Part shown: piece after piece, positions 24,349 through 31,710 of the stretch | Layout of the letters: each line of letters begins with the position of its first letter | Numbering within the stretch: the stretch's first letter is position 1 | NCBI GenBank assembly: GCA_026195255.1 | Contig: JAPHSS010000060.1 | Location: 1-40,048, forward strand | DNA: 40,048 bases | From: Gammaproteobacteria bacterium | Lineage (GTDB): Bacteria; Pseudomonadota; Gammaproteobacteria; SZUA-229 | Reading direction: 5' to 3' | Position numbers and translations under genes: made by a program | The notes under the pieces: model-generated | Seen by the model: the letters and a program-made list of their open reading frames with translations, nothing else | Told to the model about the DNA's origin: nothing | The model's database searches: none

Positions 24349-25745
24349 GCGAACATAATGTTTGGGTTATAGATGATGACCCCTCCATTCGATGGGTGCT
24401 GGAAAAAGCACTAGAGTCAGACGGTTTTATTGTTAGCAGTTTTGAAACAGCTGATGCCGCACTGGAATTTCTAACGAGCTCCCAACCAGACGTAATCATT
24501 ACTGATATACGCATGCCAGGTTTAGATGGATTTGAATTTCTAAATATACTCAATGAAAAGTATCCTGAAATTCCAGCAATAATTATGACGGCACACTCAG
24601 ATCTCGATAGTGCAGTTTCTGCTTATCAGGGTGGTGCATTTGAGTATTTACCTAAACCTTTTGATATTGATGATGCGGTAGCACTAACTCAACGTGCCTG
24701 CAAAAAAAGTGATGAGTACGCCAGGAAAAAAGAATTAATTGATATTAATACGCCTGATATTATTGGTGAAGCCCCCTCAATGCAGGAAGTTTTTCGCGCG
24801 ATTGGCCGTTTATCTAAATCTAATATTACAGTGCTTATTAATGGCGAATCAGGCACGGGTAAAGAGCTGGTTGCTAGCGCGTTACACAAACACAGCCCTC
24901 GGGCCAGCAGGCCATTTATTGCTATTAATACTGCGGCTATACCCAAAGATCTATTAGAGTCAGAGTTATTTGGTCATGAACGTGGTGCATTTACTGGCGC
25001 CACATCACAACGCCAGGGGCGTTTTGAACAGGCTGACGGCGGCACTCTTTTTCTTGATGAAATAGGTGATATGCCAGCAGACTTACAAACTCGTCTTTTA
25101 AGAGTATTATCCGACGGCCAATTTTATCGTGTCGGTGGGCATACACCTGTTAAATCGAATGTAAGGATAATCACTGCTACCCATCAGGACTTACAACAAC
25201 GTGTAAAAGAAGGTTTATTCCGTGAAGATCTTTTTCATCGTTTGAATGTTATTCGAATACAGATTCCTCCCTTACGTGAGCGTAAAGAAGATATACCCGC
25301 TTTACTTAATTTATTTTTAAAACAGGCCGCTAAAGAAATTCAGGTGGAGGCCAAAACTCTGCTCGAAGATGTGCAAGTCTATTTATCAAGTTTAGACTGG
25401 CCCGGCAATGTAAGGCAGTTAGAAAATAGCTGTCGATGGATGACCGTCATGGCATCAGGCCGTGAAATTCATATGTCTGATTTACCACCCGAGCTTTCTC
25501 CCGGGAGTGTTAGCCCTGTTGATTCTAGCGGGCAAAGCTGGGAAGACGGTTTACAGGTCTGGGCTGACAAGCAATTACAACAGGGCAAGGCGGATATTCT
25601 CGCAGAAATTCAGCCTAAACTTGAGCAGATACTTATTAATGCAGCACTTAAGAAAACTAACGGTAAACGCCAGGAAGCCGCAAAACTATTAGGCTGGGGT
25701 AGAAATACACTCAGCAGAAAAATTAAAGAACTGGGTATGGAGTAA
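24345..25745 (+). CDS. glnG: Nitrogen regulation response regulator NtrC (GlnG)
   Basis: The 466-residue protein is a complete NtrC. The receiver domain has Asp54 in [12 protein letters not shown]. The sigma-54 activator ATPase domain has Walker A GESGTGKE, the sigma-54 contact loop GAFTGA (in [14 protein letters not shown]), Walker [12 protein letters not shown] and the arginine-finger region [23 protein letters not shown]. The Fis-type helix-turn-helix is at the C terminus ([22 protein letters not shown]). Phosphorylated NtrC should activate glnA, whose boxes are seen at 20395 and 20425, and possibly its own operon. Translation is coupled to ntrB. Confidence 0.98.
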   Translation: MSEHNVWVIDDDPSIRWVLEKALESDGFIVSSFETADAALEFLTSSQPDVIITDIRMPGLDGFEFLNILNEKYPEIPAIIMTAHSDLDSAVSAYQGGAFEYLPKPFDIDDAVALTQRACKKSDEYARKKELIDINTPDIIGEAPSMQEVFRAIGRLSKSNITVLINGESGTGKELVASALHKHSPRASRPFIAINTAAIPKDLLESELFGHERGAFTGATSQRQGRFEQADGGTLFLDEIGDMPADLQTRLLRVLSDGQFYRVGGHTPVKSNVRIITATHQDLQQRVKEGLFREDLFHRLNVIRIQIPPLRERKEDIPALLNLFLKQAAKEIQVEAKTLLEDVQVYLSSLDWPGNVRQLENSCRWMTVMASGREIHMSDLPPELSPGSVSPVDSSGQSWEDGLQVWADKQLQQGKADILAEIQPKLEQILINAALKKTNGKRQEAAKLLGWGRNTLSRKIKELGME

Positions 25746-25841
25746 GCAGAGTAAACAGAGTAAACAGCACTAAATGTAGGGAACATTTTGAACGCACATT
25801 AGTGCATCCATGCACGTCAACACAAATATTAAATTTACTCC

Positions 25842-25863
25842 TTCCCATGCTCACGCGTGGGAA
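25842..25863 (-). repeat. REP-like palindrome, copy C
   Basis: TTCCCA and TGGGAA enclose TGCTCACGCG. Read on the minus strand it is TTCCCACGCGTGAGCATGGGAA, related to copies A, B and D. It lies inverted relative to copy D, 146 bases away, as in paired REP elements. Confidence 0.8.
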
Positions 25864-26008
25864 TACATACGGATAGCCGTTATCTAGCTATCTTAAATTC
25901 GCACACACCAATAGAAGCCAGTAGTTTTTTTTATAAAAGCTTTCTCTATGACTGCATGATATTTATTACCTGCTTTGAATAAACGAAAAACTGTCAGCTG
26001 TATATGCA

Positions 26009-26030
26009 TTCCCACGCAGGAGCGTGGGAA
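26009..26030 (+). repeat. REP-like palindrome, copy D
   Basis: TTCCCACGC-AGGA-GCGTGGGAA is a perfect 9-bp stem with a four-base loop, the best-preserved of the four copies; CGAG follows, as in copy A. Confidence 0.88.
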
Positions 26031-26137
26031 CGAGATATTTTTAGTGCCGGTGTTCAGTTATGTAGCCTAAAAAGTCAAAGGCAAGAGAAAGTGTAAATAT
26101 TAAATTAATAAGGTCCACTTTATAAACGAGTGAACGC

Positions 26138-26172
26138 AAAAAAAGCCCCAACCTATACAGGAGTGGGGCTTT
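26138..26172 (-). terminator. Rho-independent terminator of the pilin-like gene
   Basis: AAAGCCCCA and TGGGGCTTT pair across a 13-base loop, followed on the minus strand by seven T. It lies about 80 bases after the pilin stop. Confidence 0.88.
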
Positions 26173-26254
26173 CATCTTCTAAAGGCATAACATCAGCAGC
26201 TTAAGTTAACACCTGCTGCAAATGCAGGCCTTTAATATACACATTAAGGACTTT

Positions 26255-26806
26255 TTATAACTTTTTACAAACTTCCAGATTTGTAACATTCATATCATAG
26301 GTTGGGCTATTAACAGTTTGTCTAAACTCACCTGTATTACCAACACCATCATCAATCTGTCTATCCAGAATTTCTGCTGACTTGCCAGGTACATTACGCA
26401 TGCAAATTACTGTTCCAAGTAAACCGGCACCGTTATTCTGTACGCGGATTCTTCCACCAAATGCGTTAGTTGGATCTGTTGTGCCTGAGCCTGAAATGAG
26501 ACCAGAAGCTCGTAAATGCTCCCATACGTCAGGCTGTTCAGCACCATTAATAATACCATTACCGCTACCACTCACTAAAGGCGCACCCCAACGAGCAGCC
26601 GCATTTGAATCATCACCAGGTAAAAAAGAATAACGATCCAGGTAAGAGAAAGCAGCTGCTGAAATACCATTGAAGTCGTTTGCAATACGCTTGATTTTAG
26701 CATTGGTCATCATTTCCTGACCTTTCAATACGCCGCCTAATAACAAGCCAATAATTACCATTACAATGGCAATTTCAATTAAAGTGAAACCAGATTGTTT
26801 TTTCAT
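26255..26806 (-). CDS. Prepilin-like protein (type IV pilin / pseudopilin)
   Basis: The 183-residue precursor has a short basic leader MKKQSG, then the prepilin peptidase site G/FTLIE with the conserved Glu5 and the hydrophobic helix FTLIEIAIVMVIIGLLLGGVL (mature residues 1-21), continuing as GQEMMTNAKIKRI. The globular head contains FNGISAAAFSYLDRYSFLPGDDSNAAARWG, a pattern frequent in minor or solitary pilins, and two cysteines (CMRNV and EVCKKL) that may form the C-terminal disulfide loop. AGGAGATTAACTT precedes the ATG. It stands alone with its own sigma-54 promoter and terminator; no pilus assembly genes are in the window. It may be a major pilin, a minor pilin or a secretion pseudopilin. 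Confidence 0.9.
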   Translation of the reverse strand: MKKQSGFTLIEIAIVMVIIGLLLGGVLKGQEMMTNAKIKRIANDFNGISAAAFSYLDRYSFLPGDDSNAAARWGAPLVSGSGNGIINGAEQPDVWEHLRASGLISGSGTTDPTNAFGGRIRVQNNGAGLLGTVICMRNVPGKSAEILDRQIDDGVGNTGEFRQTVNSPTYDMNVTNLEVCKKL

Positions 26807-26860
26807 AAGTTAATCTCCTAAGGGAATTTTTCGAATAAATAAAAACTTTGATGGATATAC

Positions 26861-26876
26861 TGCACAGCCCATGCCA
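26861..26876 (-). promoter_or_regulatory. Sigma-54 promoter of the pilin-like gene
   Basis: On the minus strand TGGCATGGGCTGTGCA has the GG and GC pairs exactly 12 bases apart. Predicted transcription start is near 26850, giving a leader of about 44 bases that contains the strong ribosome binding site. Pilin genes driven by sigma-54 with a PilR-type activator are well known. Confidence 0.82.
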
Positions 26877-26940
26877 TAACTATATAGCATATATATTTCA
26901 ACAACTTAGCTAACAGAGGTAATTATTTGCATTAATTTAT

Positions 26941-26954
26941 GTTGATATTTCAAC
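26941..26954. promoter_or_regulatory. Dyad operator 1, GTTGA-N4-TCAAC
   Basis: GTTGATATTTCAAC is itself a near-perfect dyad, and its full 14 bases recur in inverted orientation at 26973-26986. It lies about 70 bases upstream of the -24 element of the pilin promoter, in the position of a sigma-54 activator site. A weaker relative, ATATTTCAAC, lies at 26893-26902. Confidence 0.7.
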
Positions 26955-26972
26955 ACAATAAAGATAGGTTCT

Positions 26973-26986
26973 GTTGAAATATCAAC
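26973..26986. promoter_or_regulatory. Dyad operator 2, GTTGA-N4-TCAAC
   Basis: GTTGAAATATCAAC is the exact reverse complement of operator 1; centres are 32 bases apart, about three helical turns. It also sits just before the divergent histidine kinase gene, so one regulator could act on both genes. Confidence 0.7.
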
Positions 26987-27032
26987 AAATGGCAATGTCT
27001 CAACAGCTATGTTTAATATCCGGAACTTATCT

Positions 27033-28694
27033 ATGAGTGCTGCTAGTACACGGCTTGAATTCATTAATCTTGGCTTTATGCTTTTATTACTGCACCTCGC
27101 ATTACACCAATCAACAGACAATAGTTATCTAGTTTCGGCCCTTTTGCTCTCCCATATCGGCTTTTTTCTGCTCTGGCAGCCTGCCTTGAATGCAAATAAA
27201 AACATTAACCTGAAAACACTGTTACCTATTGTCATTATAAATATACTTTTGTATTTACTATTAGGTGACTGGTTTATCGCTTTATGGATTATTCTACTAA
27301 TAGGGCTCACTAGTGGAAGCGCCTTAGTAAATGGGCCGCAACGTGCTTTATATGGCTTAGCTGCTGTCATATTATTTTTACAACTGAGCTTGATACTAAC
27401 GCCGCGTTTATTTCATATGGATGTACTGGATCAGGATATCGATAAGATTATTTCTTATATTTTAATGTTTTTATGTGGCTTTATAATTTTATGGCCTGTT
27501 AAAAAAAGCAGAATGATCAAGATAGATTACTTACATAGTATTTTAATTAGCTTTGGCCTGTTCAGTTTTTATATCACCAGCATACTAATTAGTTTCACAT
27601 CTAACATCCATTATCTTCAGTCTCTGTTATTAACTGCATTTTCCATTAGTGTTTTTTTTATACTATTAAGTTTAATCTGCTTACCTCGCCACGGTATTGC
27701 AGGTATAGGCCAAATATGGGAACAACATATTTTAAATATAGGTAATCCATTCGAAAACTGGGTAAAACAAACTTCATTACTTGGTCAAAACAAAAAAATA
27801 ACGCCGGACCTGTTTTTAGAAAACAGTATAGAACAACTTTTGACTCTATCATGGGTATGCGGAATACAATGGACCGATAAAGAAAACAATACGCTTTATG
27901 GTGAGAGCAGCAAGCAACAAACTTATTTTGAAGACAATGGCATTAAAATGACTCTTTATAGTCATATACCTATGGGCTCAGCATTAAAAATACACGCTCA
28001 ACTATTGATGCATTTAATGAGTTACTTCTACACTTCAAAATTACGCGAAATCACCCTTAAAAACCAGACTCATTTAAAAGCGGTATATGAAACAGGCTCA
28101 AAACTTACACATGATATTAAAAATATTCTACAGTCTCTACAAGCACTTACTGGCGTTGTACATGCTGCAGATGATCCCGCCGAAAGTCACGAACTAATTG
28201 GTAAGCAGTTACCAATATTGACGCAACGATTACAGAACACACTTAACAAATTGCAAACTAAAACAGATACTGGTAAAAGTTTTCAAAAAATGGATATATG
28301 GTGGAGAGAACTACAAAGTCGCTATCATGGCAGAGATATTCAATTTACGGGTGAAACTCGGAACGACCTTTCAATTGATACCGATGTTTTTGATACAGTA
28401 CTTGAAAATCTCCTGGAAAATGCCAGAAGCAAACGACGCATACGCCCTGAAACCGAAATAATAACGACAATAAAATTAGTAGATGACAATATTATTGTTT
28501 CTGTTTGTGATGATGGTGATCCTGTTCCCACATCAAAATCGAATCTATTATTTAAACAAATTCTGCCATCACAAGATGGTTATGGAATCGGTCTATACCA
28601 ATCTGCACAGCTTGCAGAACGAAATGGTTATAAGCTTGAGTTACTGAGCAATGAACCAGAAAAAGTTTGCTTTCAACTTTCAGCCACAGGATAA
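27033..28694 (+). CDS. Polytopic orphan sensor histidine kinase with HDIKN box
   Basis: The start is placed at an ATG with GGA eight bases upstream; another ATG eight codons earlier is possible. The 553-residue product has about seven or eight hydrophobic segments in its first 220 residues. A soluble region follows that may be a degenerate GAF-like domain (about 255-335). The H-box is KLTHDIKNILQSLQAL (His360), and the ATPase domain has LENLLENARSKRR (N box), CDDGDPVP and GYGIGLYQSAQLAERNG. The HDIKN type of H-box and many-helix sensor recall PrsK-like kinases, whose partners are sigma-54 activators. No response regulator is adjacent. It is divergent from the pilin gene across the dyad operators. 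Confidence 0.85.
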   Translation: MSAASTRLEFINLGFMLLLLHLALHQSTDNSYLVSALLLSHIGFFLLWQPALNANKNINLKTLLPIVIINILLYLLLGDWFIALWIILLIGLTSGSALVNGPQRALYGLAAVILFLQLSLILTPRLFHMDVLDQDIDKIISYILMFLCGFIILWPVKKSRMIKIDYLHSILISFGLFSFYITSILISFTSNIHYLQSLLLTAFSISVFFILLSLICLPRHGIAGIGQIWEQHILNIGNPFENWVKQTSLLGQNKKITPDLFLENSIEQLLTLSWVCGIQWTDKENNTLYGESSKQQTYFEDNGIKMTLYSHIPMGSALKIHAQLLMHLMSYFYTSKLREITLKNQTHLKAVYETGSKLTHDIKNILQSLQALTGVVHAADDPAESHELIGKQLPILTQRLQNTLNKLQTKTDTGKSFQKMDIWWRELQSRYHGRDIQFTGETRNDLSIDTDVFDTVLENLLENARSKRRIRPETEIITTIKLVDDNIIVSVCDDGDPVPTSKSNLLFKQILPSQDGYGIGLYQSAQLAERNGYKLELLSNEPEKVCFQLSATG

Positions 28695-28714
28695 TTTTTA
28701 ATAAAAATATTTAC

Positions 28715-28921
28715 TCAGGCAAGTATATCAGGGATCAACTGATTTTCGATTTTAACAATCAGTTCTTTTAGTCTTAATTTACGTTTTTTTAGTCTTTGTA
28801 ATTGCATTTGTTCCATAGCACCTGTCATATGAAAGCGATGTATGACATCATCAAGGTCTCTGTGCTCAAGACGAAGCTCATCTAATTTATTGCGTAATAA
28901 TTCTTCATCCAGATCAGACAT
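28715..28921 (-). CDS. YdcH/DUF465-family small protein
   Basis: A 68-residue, strongly charged, all-helical protein. The pattern LDELRLEHRDLDDVIHRFH, then a short turn, then LQRLKKRKLRLKELIVKIENQL is that of the YdcH (DUF465) family, which forms a helical hairpin or coiled coil. Members are widespread; their function is not established. It is convergent with the histidine kinase, with 20 bases between the stops and no hairpin. A GAG lies before the ATG. Confidence 0.88.
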   Translation of the reverse strand: MSDLDEELLRNKLDELRLEHRDLDDVIHRFHMTGAMEQMQLQRLKKRKLRLKELIVKIENQLIPDILA

Positions 28922-29088
28922 AGCAAACTCACGTGTTAGTCATACATAAATAGAATTTCCAACTACTTTACATTATAGTCCTGATTATCACTGGCGAGCA
29001 ATCTAATCCGACTTAAAAACTGATGTAAATTCACTTCATACCACGCTTACTATATATACCCGGTTTATAACCCACCTTCAAACAAACT

Positions 29089-29241
29089 ATGTATATTGTA
29101 TTGTACGGTCAGCACAATAATGTGACAGGTCCCTGCTCTTTATTACAGGTGTGTAAGGATAAGCTTCTACTTGATTGCGATTTAATACCGCTAGCCCACA
29201 AGAAGATTAAAAAAATTGTGGTGATTTTGTATTCAAATTAG
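29089..29241 (+). pseudogene. N-terminal relic of a metallo-beta-lactamase/beta-CASP gene
   Basis: A 50-codon open frame encodes MYIVLYGQHNNVTGPCSLL followed by QVCKDKLLLDCDLI. This closely follows the N terminus of beta-CASP RNA-processing exonucleases (YG....VTGSC.LL.......LLDCGL), but it then loses similarity (PLAHKKIKKIVV) and stops; the HxHxDH metal site and the remaining 400 or so residues are missing. It is best read as a decayed gene fragment. It stands in an otherwise empty stretch (28922-29384) where I see nothing else. The likeness is from memory of the family, not from a search. Confidence 0.5.
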
Positions 29242-29384
29242 CATCGATAGTTGCTGTAGTCTTGAGTTAGACAGTGGTCGCCAGTAACGGTAAATGCCAC
29301 TGATAAATGGATAAAACTATTTAAAATAAAAACAATACTCAGATAACGACCATTAAATTTTTGAGAGGTACTACTGCTTGGATT

Positions 29385-29777
29385 TTACTCTTTTTTAAAA
29401 TCCAGACACACCGAGTTGATACAATAACGTAAGCCCGTTGGCTCAGGACCATCTTCAAATACATGACCTAAATGCGCATCACATTCTGCACATCGGACTT
29501 CTACTCTTGCCATACCTAAAGAGACATCACGTATTTCAGTTATGCACTTATCATTGACGGGTTGCCAGAAGCTTGGCCAGCCACTTCCAGAATCATACTT
29601 TTCATGTGATGTAAATAATGGCGAATGACAACAAACGCAGTCATAAGTACCCGCCTCTTTATTCTCATAATATGCCCCACTGAAAGGCGCTTCTGTACCT
29701 TGCTGACGGGTTACTCGATAAGTTTCATCATCAAGTTGCTGCTTCCATTCTTGCTGGGTTTTTTTTATATTACTCAT
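29385..29777 (-). CDS. msrB: Peptide methionine-R-sulfoxide reductase
   Basis: The 130-residue protein is a complete MsrB, which reduces methionine-R-sulfoxide in proteins. The zinc site is formed by two CxxC pairs (Cys47/Cys50 in CVCC and Cys96/Cys99 in CAEC). The catalytic Cys119 is in GLRYCINS, and the signatures SGSGWPSFW and [10 protein letters not shown] are intact. The position of the usual resolving cysteine before GWPSF is Ser here; Cys124 in SVCLDF is another candidate partner. There is no signal peptide, so it is cytoplasmic. It is a single gene, about 90 bases before a rhodanese gene in the opposite order of transcription. Confidence 0.96.
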   Translation of the reverse strand: MSNIKKTQQEWKQQLDDETYRVTRQQGTEAPFSGAYYENKEAGTYDCVCCHSPLFTSHEKYDSGSGWPSFWQPVNDKCITEIRDVSLGMARVEVRCAECDAHLGHVFEDGPEPTGLRYCINSVCLDFKKE

Positions 29778-29869
29778 TTATTTATTTTTCACTCTTTTTA
29801 ACATGCTAGTGTTTCATTTAAGATTATTCTTGCGATTTCTAATGTCAACTCATCTATTCAGGAAAGATT

Positions 29870-30313
29870 TTAACACTGCTCCCAGGGTAAACCGCGATAT
29901 CGCCAGCCACCCACTGTACTCCTGTGATAATTAGAATCACGGTCACCCTCAAAGCCTTCTGTGACATGACATACATTGTGAAAACCTGCTTCTAATAATT
30001 TGTTGCCTGCATCTATAGAGCGCTTACCACTTCTACATATTAGAATAATTGGCGGAGAACTTTCGCCCTGATCGCAAATACCACCTAACATCAGTTGGCG
30101 TATTTCTTTTTCAAAATCAGGATTTACGCACCAGTCAGGCTCATCTATCCACGGAACATGCAATGCACCTTTAGGGTGTCCAACGAATAAAAATTCCATA
30201 TTAGAACGAATGTCTATCAATAGCGCACTTGAAACCTGCTGCAATATATCTGAGGTTTCCTGCGGGGTCAGATGGTTAAGACTTTCTAGTTCAAGCTGCT
30301 TTAATGAATTCAT
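29870..30313 (-). CDS. Single-domain rhodanese
   Basis: A 147-residue soluble protein with one rhodanese domain: LTPQETSDILQQ, LLIDIRSNMEFLFVGHPKGALHVPW (CH2A-type motif) and the active-site loop ICRSGKRS with Cys93, followed by AGNKLLEAGFHNVCHVTEGFEGD. The cysteine loop of six residues is that of sulfurtransferases and not of the longer phosphatase-like members. It ends in WRYRGLPWEQC, a tail seen in rhodaneses associated with sulfur oxidisers and others. It should carry or transfer persulfide sulfur; the partner is unknown. Confidence 0.92.
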   Translation of the reverse strand: MNSLKQLELESLNHLTPQETSDILQQVSSALLIDIRSNMEFLFVGHPKGALHVPWIDEPDWCVNPDFEKEIRQLMLGGICDQGESSPPIILICRSGKRSIDAGNKLLEAGFHNVCHVTEGFEGDRDSNYHRSTVGGWRYRGLPWEQC

Positions 30314-30386
30314 ACTTATCAGTCATTTTATTTGTAGAACACGAAACATCCCGGGAAATAATTTTTCAAGCATATGCTTACAGTGC

Positions 30387-31544
30387 TCAGTTATTAATTT
30401 TTCTTACTTCCTGAAAAACTTCCTTAAAGATATTAACCCATTTCTCACTAAACTGAATACCTTCCTTCTGCCCTAACTCTATCGCTGCTCTTAATAAAGG
30501 CCTTTTAAGTAAAGTAGCATGTGCTCGCTCATGAGTTCTGGCATCAACTGCATCGACAATAGACAATATCTTTGCACCATCGCAAATGTCTTTATCAGTT
30601 AAGCCATAGGGGTAGCCACCACCATTAACCTGTTCATGATGTTGTAATACAATAAAAGAGGCTTCTCGCCAGCTTTTCATGTAACGCATCAATTCATAAC
30701 CGACAACGGGGTGCTGTTGAATTTCTTCTCGCTGCTCTTCGGTCAGTTTATCTTTACAGTTAATAATTTCAAGCGGTAATAATGCCATACCGGCATCATG
30801 CATATAAACAGCGGCTGCCAGTTGATTTGGATTCACTGGTCGACCCGCCTGATCATTCATTTTAAGTGCCAGGCGTAACATCCTGTGCACTCGTCCACTC
30901 CAGTATTTCGCTCGTGACTCTAATGGTTCTGCCAGAGCACGAAAGAATATAAAGTCATCACTTTCCTCTACACCATAGGCAGATAACTCTTCCTCATCGG
31001 GCATATTTTTCGAGAATAAATTAACCAATGAGTCACTAACCGTAATACTGGTTTCAATTATCTCAATACCAGGATCCAGGAGTAATAAAGCATCTTTTAT
31101 AACAGCACCTCGACTTATATTATCTGCTGTTCCTATCGCATCAATACTTTCGCAAATTCGCGGCATTCGCGTTAAAAGTACGCAGCGATCTTCACCATCG
31201 ATTATCTTTTCCATCACAATTTTAATATCATCAATTGCAAGTAAAATTAAATCGCTCAAGACCGTTTCAAATTTTAGATTTTTTAATCTTATCTGTTGTA
31301 TCAAGCCCGTTAAGCTGATTATCATCGGCTCGATTGCTTCCAGCCCTACATCTTTAAGTGATTTTTGTATTAATTCGATGCCCTGCTGTAGCTCGACAAT
31401 CAAACCTTCTTCATTCGGTGACATCTCCAGCATTAACAAGGATTGCTCTATTTGCTGCTGAGATGAGTTGAAATTGATAAAAAAGCCTGCCAGCGCACTT
31501 GCACCAATGCTTTCTAATTGTTGATGAATACTATTTTTTGACAT
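30387..31544 (-). CDS. HD-GYP-type phosphodiesterase-like protein
   Basis: The 385-residue cytoplasmic protein ends in an HD-GYP domain (about 215-375). The HD pair is in YMHDAGMALLP, HP in QQHPVVGYELM, HH in VLQHHEQVNGGGYPYGL and the terminal Asp in SIVDAVDA, so the metal ligands are present; the GYP motif reads NGGGYP where DGSGYP is usual, and HDAGM replaces HDIGK. The N-terminal 200 residues are helical with no recognised sensor domain. Cyclic di-GMP hydrolysis is likely but not assured given these changes. GGAG precedes the ATG. It follows the ABC-F gene on the same strand, 166 bases away. Confidence 0.85.
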   Translation of the reverse strand: MSKNSIHQQLESIGASALAGFFINFNSSQQQIEQSLLMLEMSPNEEGLIVELQQGIELIQKSLKDVGLEAIEPMIISLTGLIQQIRLKNLKFETVLSDLILLAIDDIKIVMEKIIDGEDRCVLLTRMPRICESIDAIGTADNISRGAVIKDALLLLDPGIEIIETSITVSDSLVNLFSKNMPDEEELSAYGVEESDDFIFFRALAEPLESRAKYWSGRVHRMLRLALKMNDQAGRPVNPNQLAAAVYMHDAGMALLPLEIINCKDKLTEEQREEIQQHPVVGYELMRYMKSWREASFIVLQHHEQVNGGGYPYGLTDKDICDGAKILSIVDAVDARTHERAHATLLKRPLLRAAIELGQKEGIQFSEKWVNIFKEVFQEVRKINN

Positions 31545-31710
31545 TTAGCTCTCCCTCACTTAATTCACGCGTAATCCAGACTGGGAATATATATACATTA
31601 TAGGGAATTAGATTTTGAGCTCTTGACTATTCTGACTAACGGGCCATTTCCTGTGCTAAAACCACATCCGTTTAAAATATAGTGTATTTTCCGTGATTAT
31701 TAAGCTAATT

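Larger units (their letters stand above)
25746..26254. other. Gene-free stretch between ntrC and the pilin gene
   Basis: No gene is supported here. It opens with a short tandem AGAGTAAAC repeat (about 25746-25766), then two REP-like palindromes in opposite orientation (25842 and 26009), a TTTTTAGTG...CAGTTA motif (26037-26060) and AAAAAGTCAAAGGCAAGAG (26069), both resembling sequences near 10230-10536, and finally the pilin terminator. Confidence 0.65.

Noticed and set aside
25794-25820. GCAC...GTGC and TGCATCCATGCA palindromes as NtrC boxes
   Set aside because: Spacing does not fit the TGCACC-N5-GGTGCA dyad and no promoter follows.
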